From Acidovorax_G lacteus (lineage in GTDB: Bacteria; Pseudomonadota; Gammaproteobacteria; Burkholderiales; Burkholderiaceae_C): DNA of 64,000 nucleotides. This document shows, in pieces, positions 44,626 to 53,721 of this stretch. Position 1 is the first letter of the stretch. Every line of letters begins with the position of its first letter. The DNA lies in assembly GCF_039540375.1 (NCBI RefSeq), contig NZ_BAABEX010000029.1, positions 1 to 64,000 on the forward strand, in the 5' to 3' direction. The translations under genes and the position numbers were made by a program. The notes under the pieces are model-generated. The model was not told the DNA's origin and made no database searches. It saw only the letters and a list, made by a program, of their open reading frames with translations.

Positions 44626-45452
44626 TGGCAGGCACAGACGGCGCGGCCTTTGGTCAGTGGCTGGCGCAGGCACGTTCCCAGGCCCGGCAACCCCCTGCAG
44701 CGGCGCGCGAGCCGTTCTGGGTGGCCGGGCGCTGCGTGGGTTCGGTGCCGTCTGAGGTGATGCATGAAATACGAGGCTTGTGCTTGTCCCCGCTGAATAG
44801 TTTGCTCACATTTCAGGAGCAATCGTCCCGCGGCTGGCATTTGCAGTGCACGCCCGGCGATGCCACGGGCGCGCTCAATCTGCTGGCCCGTGCCTTGCAG
44901 GCCGCGGGCCGCTGCGGGCCGTGGCGCGACGAGCAACTGGCGGTGCTCGACGCACAAGGTCTGCGGCTGGCCACGGTAGAGCGCGGTGCGGTGCGCGTGC
45001 TGGGTCTGGCCACCCAGGCCGTGCACCTGGTCGGCACCGCACCCGATGGCCGCATGTGGGTACAGCAGCGCGCCTTCACCAAGCCCAACGATCCTGGCCT
45101 GTGGGACACGCTCATGGGCGGCATGGTGGCCGCCAGCGACACGCTGGAGCTGGCGGTGGCGCGCGAGACCTGGGAAGAGGCCGGCCTGCAGGTACAGGCG
45201 CTGGCCAGCCTGCGCCATGGGGGCTGTGTCGAATTCAGCCGACCGAGCCACGAGGGGGGCGGTGCAGGCTACATGCGAGAGCGCATCGAATGGTTCCACG
45301 CCGTGGTGCCCGCGGGCATGGCGCCGTGCAATCAGGACGGCGAGGTGGAGCGTTTTGACCTGCTGGCCCCCGAGAGCCTGCGCGAGCAGGTAGCCCAGGG
45401 CCGGTTCACCCTCGAGGCGGGCCTCGTGATCGCCGCGTTTTTCGGCCACTGA
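44625..45452 (+). CDS. Nudix hydrolase with N-terminal DUF4743-like domain
   Basis: A 275-residue protein. The N-terminal ~125 residues resemble the DUF4743 domain found before Nudix domains of the thiamin-pyrophosphokinase-like / TIGR-type plant and bacterial homologues (FWVAGRCVGSVPSEV). The Nudix box spans 166-188 (GMVAASDTLELAVARETWEE, then AGL), with D172 in place of the first conserved E. It probably hydrolyses a pyrophosphate-containing metabolite; oxy-thiamin diphosphates have been shown for relatives. The segment at residues 46-66 is lower in G+C than its surroundings and may contain a decayed repeat. TGATG coupling to the quinone reductase. Confidence 0.88.
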   Translation: MAGTDGAAFGQWLAQARSQARQPPAAAREPFWVAGRCVGSVPSEVMHEIRGLCLSPLNSLLTFQEQSSRGWHLQCTPGDATGALNLLARALQAAGRCGPWRDEQLAVLDAQGLRLATVERGAVRVLGLATQAVHLVGTAPDGRMWVQQRAFTKPNDPGLWDTLMGGMVAASDTLELAVARETWEEAGLQVQALASLRHGGCVEFSRPSHEGGGAGYMRERIEWFHAVVPAGMAPCNQDGEVERFDLLAPESLREQVAQGRFTLEAGLVIAAFFGH

Positions 45453-45623
45453 ACGGCCTTCGTTCGCCGGCCCGTGGGCATGGCGGCGCTGCTGGCAGGG
45501 TTTACCGCCTTGCGACTGGAAAGTGCAGCGGCTGGCAGGTTCTCGCGGCCCCAATGGCCCGGTCGTCAGCGTCCGGGCGCTCATCCGGTCCCCGTCTGGT
45601 GGGCTCTGTCTCCGACAAAAGTG

Positions 45624-45652
45624 CTCAAGTTCAGGCGCGGCGGTGCCGACAT
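45624..45652 (+). promoter_or_regulatory. FliA (sigma-28) type promoter of the flagellin gene
   Basis: CTCAAGTT (45624-45631) and GCCGACAT (45645-45652) match the flagellar sigma-28 elements (TAAAGTTT and GCCGATAA) with near-normal spacing. They lie about 75 bp before the flagellin start, giving an untranslated leader of about 65-70 nt. Confidence 0.75.
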
Positions 45653-45726
45653 CATGCCTACAGACAAGGTGTGGAACCCCTCGGGGTGCGCCTTGTGCGG
45701 CAATCCTTCCCACCGACGTACGCGAC

Positions 45727-47190
45727 GTGCCCTCGACCATCAACACCAACGTGGCATCGCTCACGGCCCAGCGCAATCTGGGCGTGAGCCAGTCTTCGCT
45801 GGGCACCTCCATCCAGCGTCTGTCGTCGGGTCTGCGCATCAACAGCGCCAAGGACGATGCCGCGGGTCTGGCCATTTCCGAGCGCTTCACCAGCCAGATC
45901 CGGGGCCTGAACCAGGCGGTGCGCAACGCCAACGATGGGGTGTCGCTGGCCCAGACGGCCGAGGGTGCCCTCAAGGCCTCGGGCGACATCCTGCAGCGCG
46001 TACGCGAACTGGCCGTGCAGTCGGCCAATGCCTCCAACAGCGCAGGCGACCGCCAGGCCCTGCAGCGGGAGGTGGGGCAGCTGGTGTCCGAGTTGGGGCG
46101 GATCTCGCAGACCACGGAATTCAATGGGGCCCGGCTGCTGGATGGCACCTTTGGCACCCAGCAGTTCCAGGTGGGAGCCAATGCAGGCCAGACCATCGTG
46201 GCGAGCACCTCTGACATGCGCATCCAGAACTACGGCTCCAACAAGCTGGTGGGCGCCATGATCGACACGGCGGTGTCGCCGTCCTACACCGCTGCTGCGG
46301 TCACCGTGCAGGGCTATCGCGGCACGGCCTCGGTGACGACCGCGACCACGGATTCAGCCGCTGCTGCGGCCGAGCGGTTCAACGCCGTGAGTGCTTCGAC
46401 CGGCGTGACGGCCAGCGCCAAGACCACGGTGCGCTTTGACTTTGGCACGCCAACCGCCAGCTTCAGCATCACGGGCAACAACGGCAAGACCGCCAACTTC
46501 AGCGTCAAGGTGCCCAATGCCGACACGGTGGAAGGGTTGTCCGAGGCGGTGGACGCCATCAACGCCCAGTACGCCGTGACGGGCGTGAGCGCCCGCGTGG
46601 TCAAGGCCGGAGAGCCGCTGTCGGCCAACAACACGGCCATCATTCTGGAAAACCAGACGGGCGAGAACATCACCGTGACCAGCACTTTCGCGGGCGGTCT
46701 GTGGTTGCAGGCGGTGAACGCTGAAACGGGCGCCATCGGCACGCTGAACAACACTGGCGCGGGCGGGTCTCTGACGGCGCTGGGGCAGGTCACCTTGCGG
46801 TCCGAAAAGAGCTTTGCCGCCACCAGCGCATCGGCGTCTTCGGTGCTGGGCGCCACCTCGGCCAGCTCCACGCTGCAATCGGTGTCCTCGCTGGATGTGT
46901 CCACCGTCAAGGGCTCCAACGATGCCCTGTCGATCGTGGACGCCGCGCTTTCCTACATCGGTGGCGAGCGCGCCAAGCTTGGGGCGTTGCAGTCGCGATT
47001 TGAAACCGCCATCGGCAACCTGCAGGTCACGTCCGAGAACCTCTCGGCATCGCGCGGGCGCATCCTGGACGCTGACTTTGCCGCTGAAACTGCCAACCTG
47101 TCGCGCTCGCAGATCCTGCAGCAGGCTGGTACGGCCATGGTGGCCCAGGCCAACCAGTTGCCGCAGGGCGTACTGGCTTTGCTGCGCTGA
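45727..47190 (+). CDS. fliC: Flagellin
   Basis: A 487-residue flagellin, the filament subunit exported by the flagellar type III system. The D0/D1 N-terminal region is canonical (STINTNVASLTAQRNL, then SSLGTSIQRLSSGLRINSAK and DDAAGLAISERFTSQIRGLN), and so is the C terminus (AETANLSRSQILQQAGTAMV and QANQLPQGVLALLR). The Ser/Thr/Ala-rich middle (about 175-400) is the variable surface domain. The start is GTG (VPSTIN..), with no obvious Shine-Dalgarno. No other flagellar gene lies in the window, so it is transcribed alone from its FliA-type promoter. It is convergent with the Na/Pi transporter gene, with 13 bp between stops. Confidence 0.95.
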   Translation: MPSTINTNVASLTAQRNLGVSQSSLGTSIQRLSSGLRINSAKDDAAGLAISERFTSQIRGLNQAVRNANDGVSLAQTAEGALKASGDILQRVRELAVQSANASNSAGDRQALQREVGQLVSELGRISQTTEFNGARLLDGTFGTQQFQVGANAGQTIVASTSDMRIQNYGSNKLVGAMIDTAVSPSYTAAAVTVQGYRGTASVTTATTDSAAAAAERFNAVSASTGVTASAKTTVRFDFGTPTASFSITGNNGKTANFSVKVPNADTVEGLSEAVDAINAQYAVTGVSARVVKAGEPLSANNTAIILENQTGENITVTSTFAGGLWLQAVNAETGAIGTLNNTGAGGSLTALGQVTLRSEKSFAATSASASSVLGATSASSTLQSVSSLDVSTVKGSNDALSIVDAALSYIGGERAKLGALQSRFETAIGNLQVTSENLSASRGRILDADFAAETANLSRSQILQQAGTAMVAQANQLPQGVLALLR

Positions 47191-47203
47191 CGCTCGACGC
47201 TTC

Positions 47204-48859
47204 TCAGGCCTGGTCGGACAGGTTGCGCAAACGGCTGGGGGCCAGCGCACCGGCCGACTCCAGGATCGGGTACGCCACCGAGCACAGCAGCGAATTGATG
47301 CGCTTGAGCTCGCTGATCAGGTCGATGTGCAGCGAACTGGTCTCGATACTCTGCACCGTGTTGTCCGACAGCCGCGCCAGGTGCGTGGCCGAATAGGCAC
47401 GCTCCAGATCGCGAAAGCGCGCTTTTTCTTCCAGCAGCTTTTGCGCGTCGCGCACATTGCCGTTGAGGAACACGCTCATCGCCAGGCGCAGGTTGTCCAC
47501 CAGGCGGGCGTGCAGCTCGTTGATCTCTTCCATGCCCGCCTCGGAGAACTGCCGGCCTTTCTTGATCTTCTTGTCCTCGATGTCGATCAGCACGCGCTCG
47601 ATGATGTCGCCGATCTGCTCCATGTTGATGGTGAAGCTGATGATGTCGGCCCAGCGGCGGCCTTCGCGTTCGTCCAATGCCTCTCGCGAGATCTTGGTCA
47701 TGTAGTACTTGATCGCCGAGTACAGGCCGTCCACCTCGTCGTCGAGCTTTCGCAACTGTTCTGCCAGTTGCAGGTCGTCGGTGCGGATGACCTGGTGCAT
47801 GCCCAGCAACATGGATTCGACCACGTCGGCCTGGTGCAGCGCTTCGCGGGCCGCACACGAAATCGCCAGCGAGGGCGTGGCCAGCGCAGACGGGTCGAGA
47901 TGCCGGGGGCGCATGCCCGCCTGTTTGGCCGTGTCTTCCTTGGGCAGCAGCCGCTCCACCAGCTTGGCCACGGGGCCGGTCAGGCCAATGCATACCACCC
48001 CCACCACCGTGTTGAATGCAAGGTGGAACAGGACTACCAGGGTGGCCGTTTCCGGCACGATGGGGCGTACATGTGTGAGCCACAGGCCCGTGGCAGGCGC
48101 CATCAGTACCACGCCGATGATCTTGAAAAACAAGTTGCCCAGGGGTACCTGACGCGTCTGCACGTTGGCGCGCATGGTGGTCAGCACCGCCAATAAACCA
48201 CTGCCGAGGTTGGCGCCCAGCACCAGGCCCAGCGCCACGTCGGCCGGAATGCCACCCGAGCCTGCAAGCGCCGCCGTGAGCAGCACGGTGGCGAGGCTCG
48301 AATACGCGACGATGGCCAGCACCGCACCGGTGAAGATCTCGAGCAGCATGTCGCTGGTGAGCGCGCCCAACAGCGTGCGCACCGTCGGCGACTGCGTGAG
48401 CACGGTGGTGGATTCGGTGATCAGCCGCAGGGCCAGCAGCATCAGTCCCAGGCCGATCAGCACACGGCCCACACGGCCCACCGCGGTGTCCTTGCGCGAG
48501 ATGAACAGCACCACGCCCACAAAGATGAACAGCGGCGACAGCCAGGACAGATCCAACGAAAACACCACGGCCATCACGCTGGTGCCCACATCGGCACCCA
48601 GCATCACGGCCAGAGCGGCTGGGAGCGCCACAAGGCCCTGCCCCACGAACGACGACACGATCAGCGCGGTGGCCGTGCTGGACTGCACCAGGGAGGTGAC
48701 CCCGATGCCTGATAGCACGGCGGTGGCGCGCGTGCTGACACTGCGGGCGATGATCTGGCGCAGGTTGGCGCCAAAGACACGGAGGATGCCGGTGCGCACC
48801 AGGTGGGTGCCCCAGACGAGCAGCGCGACAGCTGCCAAGAGATTGAGGAGATGCTTCAT
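47204..48859 (-). CDS. Na+/phosphate cotransporter family protein with PhoU-like domain
   Basis: A 551-residue protein with 8-9 TM segments in the first ~310 residues and a helical PhoU-like cytoplasmic domain (about 340-540). The first substrate repeat has GVTSLVQSSTATALIVSSFV (QSST motif); the second has IVAYSSLATVLLTAAL, where QSS is replaced by YSS. Bacterial NptA-type proteins import phosphate with sodium, but many with PhoU domains have untested function. It lies 97 bp after lspA on the same strand, with a possible own promoter/operator in the gap. Confidence 0.93.
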   Translation of the reverse strand: MKHLLNLLAAVALLVWGTHLVRTGILRVFGANLRQIIARSVSTRATAVLSGIGVTSLVQSSTATALIVSSFVGQGLVALPAALAVMLGADVGTSVMAVVFSLDLSWLSPLFIFVGVVLFISRKDTAVGRVGRVLIGLGLMLLALRLITESTTVLTQSPTVRTLLGALTSDMLLEIFTGAVLAIVAYSSLATVLLTAALAGSGGIPADVALGLVLGANLGSGLLAVLTTMRANVQTRQVPLGNLFFKIIGVVLMAPATGLWLTHVRPIVPETATLVVLFHLAFNTVVGVVCIGLTGPVAKLVERLLPKEDTAKQAGMRPRHLDPSALATPSLAISCAAREALHQADVVESMLLGMHQVIRTDDLQLAEQLRKLDDEVDGLYSAIKYYMTKISREALDEREGRRWADIISFTINMEQIGDIIERVLIDIEDKKIKKGRQFSEAGMEEINELHARLVDNLRLAMSVFLNGNVRDAQKLLEEKARFRDLERAYSATHLARLSDNTVQSIETSSLHIDLISELKRINSLLCSVAYPILESAGALAPSRLRNLSDQA

Positions 48860-48879
48860 GAATTGAGCGACCGACTATA

Positions 48880-48897
48880 AACCTGTACAGGCAGGTT
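48880..48897. promoter_or_regulatory. Inverted repeat upstream of the Na/Pi cotransporter gene
   Basis: AACCTG TACAGG CAGGTT is an inverted repeat with CCTGTACAGG as its centre, 21 bp before the start codon. On the minus strand a TATAGT -10-like box follows immediately, so a bound protein would affect transcription of the transporter gene. Confidence 0.4.
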
Positions 48898-48956
48898 CAT
48901 CAGTCATGTCCGCGTCGGAAGCAGGGGTCGTGCCCGGCCTGAGCTGGCCGGGTTGT

Positions 48957-49454
48957 TCAGCGACTTTGGCGTACGCGCAGCAACTCGTCCAGGATCAGGC
49001 AGACAGCGCCCACCGTGATGGCACTGTCGGCCAGGTTGAACGCTGGGAAGTGCCAGCCTGCCCAGTGGAAGTCGAGAAAGTCCACCACATAGCCGTGCAT
49101 CAGCCGGTCTACCACATTGCCCACGGCTCCGCCCAGGATGCTAGACAGTGCAAAGCAGAACAGCTTCTGCCCCGGGTGGGCGCGCAATTGCCACACGATG
49201 AACACCGTGGCCACGACACCGATGCCGGTGAACAGCCAGCGCTGCCAGCCCCCGGCATCGGCCAGGAAAGAAAACGCAGCGCCCGGGTTGTGGGCGCGCA
49301 CGATGTTGAAGAAGCTGGTCACATAAGTCGCATCGCCCAGGCGGTAGTAGCCCAGGATCAGCGTTTTGGTGAACTGGTCGGCAATCAGCAGCAGGGTGGC
49401 CCAGGCGAGCCAGGGCCACATGCTGGGGCCTGCGGCGCGGGTGCTGCGGGCCAT
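48957..49454 (-). CDS. lspA: Lipoprotein signal peptidase (signal peptidase II)
   Basis: A 165-residue inner-membrane aspartyl protease with four TM segments that cleaves signal peptides from prolipoproteins. Catalytic aspartates lie in GNVVDR and NLADSAI; the conserved VRAHNPGAAFSFL is present. Its start overlaps the ileS stop by one base (TGATG). The order ribF-ileS-lspA is widely conserved. Confidence 0.97.
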   Translation of the reverse strand: MARSTRAAGPSMWPWLAWATLLLIADQFTKTLILGYYRLGDATYVTSFFNIVRAHNPGAAFSFLADAGGWQRWLFTGIGVVATVFIVWQLRAHPGQKLFCFALSSILGGAVGNVVDRLMHGYVVDFLDFHWAGWHFPAFNLADSAITVGAVCLILDELLRVRQSR

Positions 49455-52321
49455 CAGGCGCAGGTCCGGCTCTCACCGGCTCCGAAGAGGTTGCTGGTGC
49501 AACGGCCGCACAGCGTGGGATGGGCCGCATCGTGGCCGACGTCCTCGCGGTAGTGCCAGCAGCGCTCGCACTTGGCGTGGGTGGTGGGGCTCACGGTGGC
49601 GGCCAGCGCCTCGCCTTCGGCCACCTGGGCGGTCGAGGTGATGAGGACGAACTTGAGATCCTCGCCCAGGCTGCGCAGGGCTTCCAGCAGGTCGCCGCTT
49701 GCGGTCACGGTGACTTCGGCCTGCAGCGATGCGCCCACCTTGCCGTCGGCACGCAGGGCCTCGATTTCCTTGTTCACCACTTCACGGGCGGCGCGGATGG
49801 CATCCCACTTCGCGAGCAGCGCCGTATCGGTGGTGCCGAAGTCCCAGAACTTCTCGACAAAGATGGTTTCGGATTGGCCGAACACCTTCCACGCCTCTTC
49901 GGCCGTGAACGAGAGGAACGGGGCCATCCAGCGCAGCATGGCGTGGGTAATCTGGTACAGCGCGGTCTGCGCGCTGCGGCGGGCCAGGCTCTTGGGTGCC
50001 GTGGTGTAGAGGCGGTCCTTGAGCACGTCGAGGTAGAACGCGCCCAGGTCTTCCGAGCAGTAGACCTGCAACTTGGACACCACGGGGTGGAATTCATACA
50101 CCTGATAGTGCGCCAGGATGTCTGCCTGCAGCTGGCTGGCGCGGGCCAGGGCGTAGCGGTCGATCTCCAGCAACTGGTCGGCAGGCACGCTGTCGGTGAC
50201 GGGGTCGAAGTCGCTCACGTTGGCGAGCAAAAAGCGCAGCGTGTTGCGGATACGACGGTACGCATCGACCACGCGGGCCAGGATCTTGTCGTCGATTGCC
50301 AGGTCGCCCGAGTAGTCGGTGGAGGCGCACCACAGGCGGATGATTTCCGCGCCCAGCTTGCCGCTCACCTCTTGCGGCGAGACGGTGTTGCCCAACGACT
50401 TGCTCATCTTCTTGCCCTGGCCGTCCACGGTGAAGCCATGCGTCAGCAGGCCGCGGTAGGGTGCGCGGCCAAAGATGGCGCTGGCCAGCAGCAGCGAGCT
50501 GTGGAACCAGCCGCGGTGCTGGTCGTGGCCTTCCAGGTACAGGTCGGCCTCGGGGCCGGTTTCGTGGTGCATGGTGCCGTGCGTGCCACGCATCACATGC
50601 CAAAAGGTGGAGCCGGAGTCGAACCACACTTCGAGGATGTCGGTGCTCTTGGTGTAGTGCGGCGCGTCGTCCGCGCCCAGAATTTCCTCGGCCGTCACGC
50701 GGCTCCAGGCTTCGATGCCGCCCTGTTCCACAATGGCCGCAGCTTGGTCGATGATCTCCATGGTGCGTGGGTGCAGTTCGCCCGAATCCTTGTGCAGGAA
50801 GAAGGGCAGGGGCACACCCCAGCTGCGCTGGCGCGAGATGCACCAGTCGGGTCGGCCCGCGATCATGTCGCGCAGGCGGCTTTTGCCGTTTTCGGGGTAA
50901 AAGCTGGTCTGCTCAATGGCCGCCAGGGCTGTCTGGCGCAGCGTGCCGGGGGCCTTGTCGGTGGTGAACACGCCTTCGCCTTCGTCCATGCGCACGAACC
51001 ACTGGGCGGCGGCGCGGTAGATCACGGGCGTCTTGTGGCGCCAGCAGTGCGGGTAGCTGTGGACGATGTCCTTGGTGGCCATCAGGCGGCCCGCATTGCG
51101 CAGGGCTTCGATGATGACGGGGATGGCCTTCCAGATGTGCTGGCCGCCAAACAGCGGGAAGTCGGCCGCATAGGTGCCGTTGCCCTGCACGGGGTTCAGG
51201 ATGTCGTCGTACTGCATGCCGTGCGCTACGCACGAGTTGAAGTCGTCCACACCATAAGCGGGCGAGGAGTGCACGATACCCGTGCCGTCGGTGGCAGTGG
51301 CGTAGTCAGCCAAGTACACGGGCGAGAGGCGGCGGTAGCCGTAGCTGCCGTCTGCGCTGGCCACGTCGTACAGCGGGTGTTCAAACTCGATGCCGCCCAG
51401 CTTCTCGCCCGGCACAGTGGCCAGCACCTTGCCTTGCAAGCCCCAGCGCTCCATACAGGCAACCACCAGGGTTTCGGCCATCACGTACAGGCCGCGCTCG
51501 GTTTGTACCAGCGAATACGGCAGTTCGGGGTTCAGGTTCAGCGCCTGGTTGGCGGGAATGGTCCAGGCCGTGGTCGTCCAGATCACGGCAAACGCGTCTT
51601 GCGTGAATGCTGGCACGCCAAAGGCTGCCGCCAGTGCGGCCGGGTTGTGGGCCTTGAAGGCCACGTCCAGCGTGGTGCTCTTCTTGTCCTGATATTCGAT
51701 TTCGAACTCGGCCAGCGAGGAGCCGCAGTCAAAACACCAGTACACGGGCTTCAGGCCGCGGTACACATAGCCGCGCTCCATCACGCGCTTCAAGGCCCGC
51801 AGCTCGCCAGCCTCGTTGGCGTAGTTCATGGTCTTGTAGGGGTGGTCCCAGTCGCCCAGTACGCCCAGGCGCTTGAAGTCGGCCATCTGCTGCGCGATCT
51901 GCTCGGTGGCAAAGGCGCGGCTCTTGGCCTGCATTTCGTCGCGTGGCAGGTTGCGGCCATGCAGCTTTTCGATGGCGTTTTCGATCGGCAGGCCATGGCA
52001 GTCCCAGCCGGGCACGTACAGCGCGTCAAAGCCTTCCAGCTGGCGCGCCTTGGTGATCATGTCCTTGAGGATCTTGTTGACCGCATGGCCGATGTGCAGC
52101 TGGCCGTTGGCGTAGGGCGGGCCATCGTGCAGGATGAACTTGGGCGCCCCGTGACGCGCCTCGCGCAGTTTTTTGTAGATGCCTTTGTCGTCCCATTCCT
52201 TGACCCAGGCGGGTTCGCGCTTGGGCAGGTCCCCGCGCATGGGGAACGGCGTGTCGGGCAGGTTCAGCGTGGCGCGGTAGTCGGTGGTGGGCGCCGCGGC
52301 GGTGGAGGGGGTGTCGGACAT
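49454..52321 (-). CDS. ileS: Isoleucyl-tRNA synthetase
   Basis: A 955-residue class I synthetase charging tRNA-Ile. HIGH lies at 76-79 in ANGQLHIGHAVNK, KMSKS near residue 640, a large editing (CP1) domain between them, and a C-terminal zinc finger (CERCWH .. CGRC). Length and motifs match the bacterial IleS1 type. The ATG at 52321 is followed by MSDTPSTAAAPTTDYRATLN; AAGG lies upstream at workable spacing. The upstream ribF gene is 115 bp away; lspA is coupled downstream. Confidence 0.98.
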   Translation of the reverse strand: MSDTPSTAAAPTTDYRATLNLPDTPFPMRGDLPKREPAWVKEWDDKGIYKKLREARHGAPKFILHDGPPYANGQLHIGHAVNKILKDMITKARQLEGFDALYVPGWDCHGLPIENAIEKLHGRNLPRDEMQAKSRAFATEQIAQQMADFKRLGVLGDWDHPYKTMNYANEAGELRALKRVMERGYVYRGLKPVYWCFDCGSSLAEFEIEYQDKKSTTLDVAFKAHNPAALAAAFGVPAFTQDAFAVIWTTTAWTIPANQALNLNPELPYSLVQTERGLYVMAETLVVACMERWGLQGKVLATVPGEKLGGIEFEHPLYDVASADGSYGYRRLSPVYLADYATATDGTGIVHSSPAYGVDDFNSCVAHGMQYDDILNPVQGNGTYAADFPLFGGQHIWKAIPVIIEALRNAGRLMATKDIVHSYPHCWRHKTPVIYRAAAQWFVRMDEGEGVFTTDKAPGTLRQTALAAIEQTSFYPENGKSRLRDMIAGRPDWCISRQRSWGVPLPFFLHKDSGELHPRTMEIIDQAAAIVEQGGIEAWSRVTAEEILGADDAPHYTKSTDILEVWFDSGSTFWHVMRGTHGTMHHETGPEADLYLEGHDQHRGWFHSSLLLASAIFGRAPYRGLLTHGFTVDGQGKKMSKSLGNTVSPQEVSGKLGAEIIRLWCASTDYSGDLAIDDKILARVVDAYRRIRNTLRFLLANVSDFDPVTDSVPADQLLEIDRYALARASQLQADILAHYQVYEFHPVVSKLQVYCSEDLGAFYLDVLKDRLYTTAPKSLARRSAQTALYQITHAMLRWMAPFLSFTAEEAWKVFGQSETIFVEKFWDFGTTDTALLAKWDAIRAAREVVNKEIEALRADGKVGASLQAEVTVTASGDLLEALRSLGEDLKFVLITSTAQVAEGEALAATVSPTTHAKCERCWHYREDVGHDAAHPTLCGRCTSNLFGAGESRTCA

Positions 52322-52436
52322 GAGGGGACCTTGGCAACAGGGGCTTGCGGGCGCGTGCCGTATGGGGCGCCGCAACGAACACAGGAGGGGAGCCGGGCCC
52401 CAAGGCCCGGCCGACGCAAAGGCGCAACAGGCCGCG

Positions 52437-53555
52437 TCAAATTCGGTCGCGCGTGGTCTGGCGGCGGGTTTCGGCGTGGGTGGATGCGAAGTACGTGCGC
52501 GCGTCTGCGCAGTCGCGCGCGATGCCCTCGGTCAGGGCGTCGAGGCTTTCGTACTTGCGTTCGTCGTGCAGTTTGTGCAGCAGTTCCACGCGCACGATTT
52601 TACCGTAGGCCCCTTCAGGCCCCAGGGAGGCCGGCCAGTCGAAGCAATGCGTTTCGAGCAACACCCGCCCACCGTTGACGTCATCGGGGTCGAGCGAGGG
52701 GCGCACCCCCAGGTTGGCCACGCCTTCCAGAGGGGCTGCACCCAGTCCGTGTACCCGGACCGCGAAGATGCCGCTGGCCGCGGGCTTCCAGTGCGCAAAG
52801 CGCAGGTTGAGCGTGCGAAAGCCGTCGCCCGCATCGGGTGTGCTGGCGCCCAACGCCCGGCCCAGCTTGCGGCCATGCACCACATGGCCTGAAATGGCAT
52901 AGGGTCGGCCCAGCAGGCGCGCGGCCGTGTCCATGTCGCCTGCGGCCAGTGCTTGGCGCACAGCCGAGCTGGACACGCGCAGTCCGGGGCTGCCGACCTG
53001 TCGAACCGATAAGGAGGCTGCTCCCTCGGCTGTTTGCAGCGCCGCAGAGGGCGATGCGTGCGGGAGGGAGACCTCGTAGCTGTTCATGCGTGCCACATCA
53101 AAACCCTGCTCGCGGCCCAGCGCATCGAGCAGGGCATAGTCGCCTGCGCGGCGCGCGCCGAAGCGGAAGTCGTCGCCTACGAGCACGTAGCGTGCTCCCA
53201 GCCCGCGCACCAGCACCTGGTCCACGAAAGCCTCGGGCGAGAGGCTGGCCAGCCGGGCGTCAAAGGGCAGCACCACCGTCTGCTGCACGCCGCAGCGGGC
53301 CAACTCGGTGAGCTTGTCGCGCAGTGTGCCCACCCGCGCCGGGGCCAGCTCCGGCTTGCGCTGCACGGCGGCAAAGTGGTCGCGCGGGTGTGGCTCGAAG
53401 GTCAGCACGCAGCTCTCCAGGCCCCGGTGCGCGGCCTCGTTGTTCAGCAGCGCCAGCATGGCTTGGTGGCCGCGGTGCACGCCGTCGAAGTTGCCGATGG
53501 TCAGCGCACAGGCGCTGGCTACGCCCGGATGGTGGAAACCGCGAAAGATCTTCAT
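52437..53555 (-). CDS. ribF: Bifunctional riboflavin kinase / FAD synthetase
   Basis: A 372-residue enzyme making FMN and FAD from riboflavin. The N-terminal FAD synthetase domain has TIGNFDGVHRGHQAML and LTFEPHPRDHFA; the SSSAVRQALAAGD region follows; and the C-terminal flavokinase domain has GRPYAISGHVVHGRKLGR and the ..PAPNLGVRPS equivalent (VANLGVRPSLD). The C-terminal domain is interrupted by a short Ala/Gly-rich insertion. The ATG at 53555 begins the conserved MKIFRGFHHP. Upstream is a degenerate AATAGC-type repeat. Confidence 0.96.
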   Translation of the reverse strand: MKIFRGFHHPGVASACALTIGNFDGVHRGHQAMLALLNNEAAHRGLESCVLTFEPHPRDHFAAVQRKPELAPARVGTLRDKLTELARCGVQQTVVLPFDARLASLSPEAFVDQVLVRGLGARYVLVGDDFRFGARRAGDYALLDALGREQGFDVARMNSYEVSLPHASPSAALQTAEGAASLSVRQVGSPGLRVSSSAVRQALAAGDMDTAARLLGRPYAISGHVVHGRKLGRALGASTPDAGDGFRTLNLRFAHWKPAASGIFAVRVHGLGAAPLEGVANLGVRPSLDPDDVNGGRVLLETHCFDWPASLGPEGAYGKIVRVELLHKLHDERKYESLDALTEGIARDCADARTYFASTHAETRRQTTRDRI

Positions 53556-53568
53556 CGGGTTGTTATGG

Positions 53569-53604
53569 TTTTGATAGCAGCCCGCCCAGCGCCAATAAGC
53601 ACAA
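53569..53604. repeat. AATAGC-type repeat in the ribF upstream region
   Basis: TTTTGATAGCAGC, a GC-rich middle, and CCAATAAGCACAAG resemble the interspersed repeat seen at 20733-20770 (AATAGCTGCTCGTGCTTG..AATAAGC). It lies between divergent ribF and the HNH gene. Confidence 0.45.
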
Positions 53605-53630
53605 GCCGCCAATATGTCATGGAGTCGGAG

Positions 53631-53636
53631 TATATT
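53631..53636 (+). promoter_or_regulatory. -10 box upstream of the HNH gene
   Basis: TATATT is a good -10 match, about 85 bp before the TTG start. The complementary strand carries ATATAC, so the same A/T patch could serve a divergent promoter toward ribF. No clear -35 box is seen. Confidence 0.4.
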
Positions 53637-53721
53637 GTGCGGCAGGCGGACCCGTGCCCGGGCTCCGCGCGAGACACCGTCGTTCCGTTCCTTGAGTTCT
53701 TGGTAGTTCAGGAGGTGCGTT

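Noticed and set aside
44765..44815. Possible AATAGC-type repeat inside the Nudix gene
   Set aside because: GCTTGTGCTTGTCC is similar to one half of the repeat, but the AATAGC half is not convincingly present, so I did not list it as a copy.
49520..52678. A 1052-codon open frame opposite ileS
   Set aside because: It is antisense to ileS, an unambiguous synthetase, and results from strong GC bias at third codon positions. The translation has no recognisable domain.
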